DNA of 38,361 nucleotides from Clostridium sp. ZS2-4 (lineage in GTDB: Bacteria; Bacillota; Clostridia; Clostridiales; Clostridiaceae), in NCBI RefSeq assembly GCF_026719745.1, contig NZ_JAPPRQ010000045.1, positions 1 to 38,361 of the forward strand, in the 5' to 3' direction. The notes under the pieces were generated by a model that saw only the letters and a list, made by a program, of their open reading frames with translations, searched no databases and was not told the DNA's origin. This document shows positions 32,714 through 38,361 of the stretch, piece after piece. Each line of letters begins with the position of its first letter. Within the stretch, counting starts at the first letter, position 1. Made by a program: the position numbers and the translations under genes.

Positions 32714-34738
32714 ATGAATCCTAAAAATCTGTTGATGTTTATTTTGGTTTTTCCATTAATAAGTTCTTTTATAGGTTTTGCTTTAGGGAAAAAAAATGAA
32801 AGCTATAGAAAGATTTTTTATATAATAATGACAGGGATTACTTTTGCAGTAGTAGCTTATTTATATAAGTATGTTGCATTAGAAACAATAGAAATATCTG
32901 TTCCTCATATTATGGGAACAGGACTTCACTTAAAGCTAGATGTTTTTAGATATATATTTGTTTTCATTACTACATTTGTGTGGTTTTTGGTTACAATTTA
33001 CTCCACTCAGTATTTAATAAGCTATAAAAATAGAAACAGATATTATCTTTTCTTTATGCTTACTTTATGGAGTACAATAGGTATTTTTATATCAGAAAAT
33101 ATTTTGAATCTATTTACTTTTTTCGAGATAATGTCTTTAACTTCGTATGCACTAGTTATTCATGATGAAGATGAATATGCTCATGAAGCTGGAGATACGT
33201 ATATAGTAATGGCTGTTACTGGTGGATTGATTCTTCTTATGGGATTATTCCTATTGTATAATTATACTCAAACTTTTGAAATTTCAGAGTTACAACATGC
33301 AGTTGCAAACTTGGGAAGAGTAAAATATCTTATAAGTGTATTAATTATAATAGGTTTTGGAGTAAAAGCAGGTATGTTTCCTCTTCATATTTGGCTACCT
33401 AAAGCCCATCCAGCTGCTCCTGCACCAGCAAGTGCAATTTTATCTGGAATACTAGTTAAAACAGGTATTTTCGGTATTATAATTGTTGTTAATATAATGA
33501 TGGCTGGAGACGTTTTGTTGTCTGCTGGGATATTAGTTATGGGATTTATAACTATGTTTATAGGTGGGTTTTTAGCAATGTTTCAGAGAAATATTAAGAG
33601 AATTCTTGCTTATAGTACTATGAGTCAGGTAGGCTATATATTAGTAGGAATTGGTTTAATTGGGCTGTTGAAAGACCATAAAGTTATTGCTATTTATGGA
33701 ACACTATTTCATATTATAAATCATGCAATTTTCAAAGTGCTTTTATTCATGGGGGTTGGAGTTGTTTATATGGTATTGCATGAATTAAGCATAAATAAGA
33801 TTGGTGGCTTTGGAAGAGATAAGACTGCGCTTAAAATTATATTTTTAATAGGATTACTTGCTATTATAGGTATGCCTGGCTTTAATGGATATACTGGAAA
33901 AACTCTTTTGCATAGTGCTCTTTCAGAGGCTCATCATATGTATGGTGGAATTTGGTTTACTATTGCGGAAGTGGTGTTTACTGCCAGCAGTAGTTTTACC
34001 GTAGCGTATCTATTAAAGATATTTGTTGCAGTATTTGTTGAGAAGAGTGATCACAATATTGAAAAAGCTAAGACTATAATTACAAAGAGAGCACTTTTCC
34101 CGATAGGGGTTTTAGCAGCTGTAGTTGTTTATATAGGACTTAGACCAGAAACAGTTTTACATCTTATAGAAAAAGCTGTAGAACCTTTTGGAAATATTCA
34201 TCATAATGTACATGCTCACTTTTACTCAGGTTCACATGTTATGTCAGCAATATTTACAATTTTACTTGGAGTGGCTGTATACTTCTTCTTTGTAAGAAAG
34301 TTCTTAAGAAAAGGTACTGGAGAACACTGGTGGTATGAAAATCCTGCACTAAACTGGTTTAATATTGAGAACCATGTGTATAAACCAGCATGGAAAGTAG
34401 TTTTCTTTGTTAGCTCAGTTGTTTTAAAGGCCATTGATGTTGGGCTTATACAAACTGTTGCTTTTTTCAGTAATATAATGAAATTATTAGCAACAAGGGA
34501 ATTAAATTATGGAAAAGCTATTAAAGGAACGCTTGAAGAAGCATTAGATTCTGCTGTAGAATTAACCGGGAATGTTATAAATAAGGGACAAGAAAAAGTT
34601 GATGAAAATATATCAGTAGCTAAAAATTTAAGTCAGGGAGCGCAGCAATTGGGTCATAAAATGAATAGTATAACTTATTCTGTATTTATATTTGCTGTTG
34701 TTCTTGTAGTTTGTTTACTTGTTATGATTCAATTTTAA
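32714..34738 (+). CDS. Large proton-conducting antiporter subunit 3 (NuoL/MrpA-like)
   Basis: The product has 674 residues. The antiporter core (residues 1-480) carries E138 (LFTFFEIMSLTSYALVIH) and K218 (GFGVKAGMFPLHIWLPKAHP). After it come a helix near 510-527 and a long amphipathic Lys/Glu segment at about 592-650 (YGKAIKGTLEEALDSA, EKVDENISVAKNLS). The chain closes with a terminal membrane helix (653-673). This resembles the lateral-helix tail of NuoL. It is the last operon gene, 14 bases behind its neighbour, with GGAGGGG before ATG. A strong bidirectional terminator follows. Confidence 0.87.
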   Translation: MNPKNLLMFILVFPLISSFIGFALGKKNESYRKIFYIIMTGITFAVVAYLYKYVALETIEISVPHIMGTGLHLKLDVFRYIFVFITTFVWFLVTIYSTQYLISYKNRNRYYLFFMLTLWSTIGIFISENILNLFTFFEIMSLTSYALVIHDEDEYAHEAGDTYIVMAVTGGLILLMGLFLLYNYTQTFEISELQHAVANLGRVKYLISVLIIIGFGVKAGMFPLHIWLPKAHPAAPAPASAILSGILVKTGIFGIIIVVNIMMAGDVLLSAGILVMGFITMFIGGFLAMFQRNIKRILAYSTMSQVGYILVGIGLIGLLKDHKVIAIYGTLFHIINHAIFKVLLFMGVGVVYMVLHELSINKIGGFGRDKTALKIIFLIGLLAIIGMPGFNGYTGKTLLHSALSEAHHMYGGIWFTIAEVVFTASSSFTVAYLLKIFVAVFVEKSDHNIEKAKTIITKRALFPIGVLAAVVVYIGLRPETVLHLIEKAVEPFGNIHHNVHAHFYSGSHVMSAIFTILLGVAVYFFFVRKFLRKGTGEHWWYENPALNWFNIENHVYKPAWKVVFFVSSVVLKAIDVGLIQTVAFFSNIMKLLATRELNYGKAIKGTLEEALDSAVELTGNVINKGQEKVDENISVAKNLSQGAQQLGHKMNSITYSVFIFAVVLVVCLLVMIQF

Positions 34739-34783
34739 TATAAAAATAAACTCAGTTTTCTAAAAACTGAGTTTATTTTTATA
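34739..34783. terminator. Bidirectional terminator of the Mrp-like operon and the AEC carrier gene
   Basis: A stem of about 21 bp (34739-34759 with 34763-34783), core AAACTCAGTTTT, with a three-base loop and A/T runs on both sides lies between convergent genes. Confidence 0.93.
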
Positions 34784-34785
34784 TT

Positions 34786-35751
34786 TTAAACTATAGGAAA
34801 TAAGATTCTAGATATATAAACTACAAAAACTAATGTTACGGTGCTGATAAAAGTAGAAGTCATAACTACTTGAGATGCAAAATCAGGTCTATTATTTCTC
34901 TCAACTGCAATCAGTGCAGTATTTACAGCAGTAGGAACTGAAGAAGAAATCATAAGAGCTTGAGCAGTAATTCCTTCTATGTTCATCACAGTAATAAGCA
35001 AGTATGCAAAAACAGGTCCTCCCAATAGTCTTAATACATTAGATATGTATCCATATTGATTTTTTAGATTAAATTTGGTTTTAGACAGTTGAATGCCCAG
35101 GGTTATCAGTGCAATGGGAATCATTCCATCTTTAGCATATTTAAGAGCAGGCCAAATAGGTGTTTCTACAAGATTATAGGGTATATTCTTAAAAATAATT
35201 GCTAAAGGAATAGCGTATATTGTAGGCATACCTAGAATACTTTTAACTGAATCCTTCCAATGCATGGTTCCTTGTCCTGCATTAAAGAATCCTAAAGTGT
35301 TTGTAAATATATTTTGGATTACTAATATCACTATTTGGGTTGTCAAAGCAAGGCTTAAATAAGGAGTCGTACCATCTATTACAAAAGGAGTACTGCTGAA
35401 TACTAAAGTAATGAGAGGAACTCCTATATTTCCAGAATTATAAAACATTACAGAATTAATAAAAGCATTTTTAAGAGAAAGATCAAATTTAAGAAATTTA
35501 GAAACTATGCTGCTTATAATGTAATTTAACAATAACAATAACATAGCATAAACCACAACTTTTAGCATTCCGCTGGGAATCTGTGTAGTATAAAGCTGGA
35601 TAAATGCAAATATGGGAACAAAGATATAGAAATTTAACTTACTCAAAGTATATATGTTTAAATTGAATTTTTTATCTAGAATGTAGCCTAGAATTATAAG
35701 AATAAATATTGGTAGAATATTGTTGATTAAGATATATGCAAATATTTGCAT
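34786..35751 (-). CDS. AEC-family (auxin efflux carrier-like) transporter
   Basis: The product has 321 residues and about ten hydrophobic helices in two five-helix halves. The text is typical of bacterial AEC carriers: ILIILGYILDKKFNLN near the start, FYNSGNIGVPLI (the GN/GxP substrate region) in the middle, PIALITLGIQLSK and SSVPTAVNTALIAVE near the end. Bacterial members export malate or other small acids; substrate is unknown here. AGGAGG lies ten bases before ATG at 35751. A long perfect inverted repeat begins about 40 bp upstream, possibly its control site. It is a single gene, divergent from the HD hydrolase. Confidence 0.9.
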   Translation of the reverse strand: MQIFAYILINNILPIFILIILGYILDKKFNLNIYTLSKLNFYIFVPIFAFIQLYTTQIPSGMLKVVVYAMLLLLLNYIISSIVSKFLKFDLSLKNAFINSVMFYNSGNIGVPLITLVFSSTPFVIDGTTPYLSLALTTQIVILVIQNIFTNTLGFFNAGQGTMHWKDSVKSILGMPTIYAIPLAIIFKNIPYNLVETPIWPALKYAKDGMIPIALITLGIQLSKTKFNLKNQYGYISNVLRLLGGPVFAYLLITVMNIEGITAQALMISSSVPTAVNTALIAVERNNRPDFASQVVMTSTFISTVTLVFVVYISRILFPIV

Positions 35752-35789
35752 CAGTGTAATTCCTCCTAAAATATAAATAAAATGAAGTT

Positions 35790-35829
35790 TGTTATGGCAT
35801 ATTATAAGTTATTATAATATGCCATAACA
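35790..35829. repeat. Perfect 18-bp inverted repeat between divergent AEC and HD genes
   Basis: The arm 35790-35807 (TGTTATGGCATATTATAA) is mirrored exactly by 35812-35829 with a four-base loop. No T-run follows and no gene reads into it from the plus strand. On the minus strand it lies in the AEC leader or promoter region. An operator or 5'-leader hairpin is more likely than a terminator. Confidence 0.7.
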
Positions 35830-35977
35830 TGCTATATTAAATACGTTTTTTTTATATTAGCAGTTATTGTTTTATTTGTCCAATTTATTTTTAGTTATCT
35901 TATGACTAACAATTCTAAATAAAGTATTAAAAAAAATGGAAGAATAAATATAAGAAATAAGTAGGGAGGTTATGTTA

Positions 35978-36610
35978 ATGGAAGATAAAAATATGATTTT
36001 TAAAAAATTTGATAAACACTTAATGGAAGATAAACAGCCATCAAAATATTTTAATGAACTTATAGAAAAAGATGAGTTCCCTGATATATATCCTTTTACA
36101 TTGTTAAAAGAATTAATAGATGTCCCACAATCCTTAAAGCATCATCCAGAGGGAAGTGTATGGAACCATACACTTCTGGTAATAGATAATGCATCTGAAA
36201 AAAAAGAATTAAGTGAAGAACCACATGCTTTTATGTGGGCTGCTTTATTGCATGATTTAGGAAAGAAGCCTACTACTAGAATGAGAAAAGGCAGAATAAC
36301 TTCTTATGATCATGATAGGCATGGAGAAAGAATAGCAAGAAAATTTTTACAGGAGCTTACTGACGATAAGGAATTTATTGATAAAGTGGCTTATCTGGTA
36401 AGGTGGCATATGCAGACACTTTTTGTAGTTAAGGACTTACCCTTTGCAGATATAGAAACAATGATTTCTCAAGTTTCAGTTGATGAAGTTGCATTATTAT
36501 CTTTATGTGACAGGTTTGGTCGTGGAGAAATGACGGTAGAAAAATATGCAGAGGAAGAAGAAAACATAAAAACTTTCGTAAATAAATCTAAGGAATACGT
36601 AAAATATTAA
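35978..36610 (+). CDS. HD-domain phosphohydrolase
   Basis: The product has 210 residues. The HD metal ligands are in place: H64 (GSVWNHTLLVID), H92-D93 (LLHDLGKKP), the H112/H115 pair (YDHDRHGERIA) and D at CDRFGRG near 180. The layout, with HHPEGSVWNHT, resembles the HD domain of multifunctional CCA-adding enzymes, so 2'-nucleotidase or cyclic phosphodiesterase activity on small nucleotides is possible. No nucleotidyltransferase domain is attached. ATG at 35978 is chosen because GGGAGGT is eight bases upstream; an ATG at 35972 is too close. Confidence 0.88.
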   Translation: MEDKNMIFKKFDKHLMEDKQPSKYFNELIEKDEFPDIYPFTLLKELIDVPQSLKHHPEGSVWNHTLLVIDNASEKKELSEEPHAFMWAALLHDLGKKPTTRMRKGRITSYDHDRHGERIARKFLQELTDDKEFIDKVAYLVRWHMQTLFVVKDLPFADIETMISQVSVDEVALLSLCDRFGRGEMTVEKYAEEEENIKTFVNKSKEYVKY

Positions 36611-36737
36611 ATGCAAAGGAAATATAAAAGGAAATATAAAATGTAGAAAAATATCATATTGACAAGAATAAAGTCATGGTATAACATATCGGTATTGTAG
36701 ATATTAGTGTTAATTTTCGCAAAAAAGGTGGTTAAAA

Positions 36738-38189
36738 ATGATAAGAAATCAGAATAGAACTCCATTATTTGATGCTTTAAAAGAATATAATGAAAAAAAT
36801 GTTATACCTTTTGATGTTCCAGGGCATAAACACGGAAAAGGATTACCAGAGTTTGCTGAATATGTTGGAGACAAAGTTTTAGAAGTAGATGTTAATTCCA
36901 TGAAATGTCTTGATAACATAAGTAACCCTATAAGTGTTATTAAAGATGCTGAAGAGTTGATGGCAGATGCATATTGTGCAGATCATGCTTTTTTCCTGGT
37001 AAATGGAACATCTTCAGGTGTGCAAGCTATGATTATGAGTGTATGTAGACCTGGAGATAAAATTATATTGCCAAGAAATGCTCATAAGTCTGCTATAAAT
37101 GGATTGATACTAAGTGGAGCTATACCGGTATATGTTCAGCCTGAGACTAATGATGAGCTTGGAATAGCTATGGGGGTATCAGTAGAAAATGTTGAAAAAG
37201 CTATTGCTGAAAATCCAGATGTTAGAGCAGTATTTTTAATTAATCCAACATATTATGGGGCTACATCAGATTTGAAAAAGATAATTAAAACAGCTCATAA
37301 GCATGGTATGGCTGTTCTAGTGGATGAAGCTCACGGAGCACACTTTAGATTCCATGATGAACTTCCAAAGGGTGCCATGGAGCTTGGTGCTGACATGGCG
37401 GCAGTTAGTCTTCATAAGACCGGAGGTTCGCTTACTCAAAGTTCTGTTTTATTACTAAACGAAGGATTTATTGATAAAAATACAGTTAAAACTACATTAA
37501 ACTTGACTCAGACCACGAGTGCGTCTTATCTTTTGATGTCAAGCCTGGATGTAGCGAGAAAAATGCTGGTCATGGAAGGCGAAGAAAGATTTTCACGAAT
37601 ATTAAAATTGACTAGAGCCGCTAGAGAAGAGATAAACCAAATTAAAGGATTATATGCTTTTGGAAAAGAACTAATAGAAGAACAAGGTGTATATAATTTT
37701 GATGAAACTAAACTTGGAGTATGTGTAAAAGGTCTTGGAATTACTGGGTTTCAGGCCTACGATATACTTAGAGATAAATATAATATTCAAGTGGAGCTTG
37801 GAGATGTATTTAACATATTAGCTATTATAAGTGTGGGAGATACAGAGGATTCCATAAAAGCTCTTGTAGATGCTCTTCGTGATATAAGTATAAAATATAG
37901 AGGTAGTGAAGTGAATTTTGATAAAGTGGCATTAGAAAATCCTAAAGTTATAGTTTCTCCAAGAGATGCTTTTTATGCTAGAAAAAAGATTGTAAAACTG
38001 GATAAATCAGAAGGTGAAATAAGTGGAGAGTCTATTATGGCATATCCGCCTGGAATACCTATAATTACTCCTGGCGAGAGAATAAGCAGAGACATTATAG
38101 AATATATAAAATTCTTGAAAAATCAACACAGCATGCTGACAGATACAGAAGATCCTTATGTGGAGAATATTAAAGTTTTAGGGATATAA
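36738..38189 (+). CDS. PLP-dependent Orn/Lys/Arg decarboxylase (SpeA/YaaO-like)
   Basis: The product has 483 residues, the short Bacillus SpeA class. The fold-type I signatures are FDVPGHKHGKG (25-35), NGTSSGVQAM (89-98), VDEAHGAHF (195-203, D196 contacts the PLP ring) and SLHKTGGSLTQSS with PLP lysine K227. It decarboxylates arginine (agmatine formation), lysine or ornithine; sequence by eye cannot decide. With speD in the same window a polyamine role is reasonable, although the genes are 13 kb apart. GGTGG lies before ATG. A perfect terminator follows, occupied at its 3' side by a group II intron. Confidence 0.92.
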   Translation: MIRNQNRTPLFDALKEYNEKNVIPFDVPGHKHGKGLPEFAEYVGDKVLEVDVNSMKCLDNISNPISVIKDAEELMADAYCADHAFFLVNGTSSGVQAMIMSVCRPGDKIILPRNAHKSAINGLILSGAIPVYVQPETNDELGIAMGVSVENVEKAIAENPDVRAVFLINPTYYGATSDLKKIIKTAHKHGMAVLVDEAHGAHFRFHDELPKGAMELGADMAAVSLHKTGGSLTQSSVLLLNEGFIDKNTVKTTLNLTQTTSASYLLMSSLDVARKMLVMEGEERFSRILKLTRAAREEINQIKGLYAFGKELIEEQGVYNFDETKLGVCVKGLGITGFQAYDILRDKYNIQVELGDVFNILAIISVGDTEDSIKALVDALRDISIKYRGSEVNFDKVALENPKVIVSPRDAFYARKKIVKLDKSEGEISGESIMAYPPGIPIITPGERISRDIIEYIKFLKNQHSMLTDTEDPYVENIKVLGI

Positions 38190-38197
38190 ATAAAGAA

Positions 38198-38240
38198 GAT
38201 AAAGAATGTAATTAATTGCATTTTTTATCTTTTTTTATTT
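38198..38240 (+). terminator. Terminator of the decarboxylase gene, used as intron insertion site
   Basis: A 16-bp stem (38198-38213 with 38214-38229, two G-U pairs, virtually no loop as drawn) continues into a T-rich tail (38230-38240). The intron's first base follows the tail directly. Confidence 0.85.
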
Positions 38241-38361
38241 GTGCGTCCAGCTAAGCTGGACCATACTAGCTGGTGAAAGTCCAGTCAAGGTAATTGCCAA
38301 GAAGCCTTGTAGCCAACCACCAAGCGTAGTAGAAATATTGGGTTTGAAGCGTGGGGGTAAA
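38241..38361 (+). mobile_element. 5' end of a group II intron, probably class C (partial)
   Basis: The sequence begins GTGCG, the conserved 5' end of group II introns, followed by domain I elements. These include a CCAGCT/AGCTGG hairpin (38247-38252 with 38254-38259), GGTGAAAGTCCAG, the GCCAAGAAGCC stretch and GTAGCCAACCACCAAGCG. The end reads TTGGGTTTGAAGCGTGGGGG, typical of bacterial group II domain I. Insertion immediately downstream of an intrinsic terminator on the coding strand is the known habit of class C introns. The reverse transcriptase gene and 3' end lie beyond the window, so class and intactness are inferred. Confidence 0.88.

Overview
This 38.4 kb window is AT-rich, densely coded and strongly Firmicute in its ribosome-binding sites. 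It fits a spore-forming Clostridium (sensu stricto, botulinum/sporogenes-like). The pointers are a GerMN-type sporulation/germination lipoprotein, a DUF1540 mini-protein, TTG starts behind strong GGAGG sites, a LexA/DinR-type SOS box, a sigma-54 regulator of the AcoR type, and the walJ/yycJ-rlmH neighbourhood. The species call is inference.

Left, accessory part (1-3.4 kb): the first bases are the 5' end of an IS3-like insertion sequence running out of the window. Then comes a three-gene cassette: an RNase H with an N-terminal viroplasmin domain and an unusual C-terminal extension, an RnlA-type HEPN ribonuclease toxin (RNase LS family), and its RnlB-type antitoxin. In E. coli RNase HI is a required cofactor of RnlA, yet it is encoded elsewhere. 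Here a dedicated RNase H gene sits directly in front of rnlA. This is the most interesting system in the window.

Metabolic and housekeeping part (3.4-25 kb): a complete trehalose operon (treP-treC-treR) starts at a textbook promoter carrying two identical TreR-like operators. After it come an HD-GYP protein (minus strand), an SOS-controlled YciI-like small protein, cinA, a DegV protein and a dicarboxylate/amino-acid symporter. Next are a 48-codon small membrane protein, a subtilisin-like protease without signal peptide, a degenerate metallophosphoesterase with an unknown partner, a YdcZ-type membrane protein, a dimeric dUTPase-like protein and a 2H-phosphoesterase-like protein. A DUF1540 protein, murA, walJ/yycJ, a GerMN lipoprotein, a SEC-C protein, rlmH and speD follow, then a secreted PepSY-like protein. 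A structured repeat element made of inverted heptamer arrays lies between the SEC-C gene and rlmH.

Right part (25-38.4 kb): a sigma-54-dependent activator (GAF-PAS-AAA+-Fis HTH) is followed by two near-palindromic 17-bp candidate activator sites and a perfect -24/-12 promoter. That promoter leads into a ten-gene Mrp/Mbh-like cation antiporter operon with three NuoL/M/N-like subunits and no hydrogenase or dehydrogenase subunits. An auxin-efflux-type carrier (minus strand), an HD-domain hydrolase and an SpeA-like PLP decarboxylase follow. The window ends inside a group II intron, apparently class C, inserted directly behind the decarboxylase terminator.

Most transcription units end in clear stem-loop terminators, several shared between convergent genes. 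No rRNA, tRNA or CRISPR array was seen. All family assignments come from reading motifs by eye; no database search was run.
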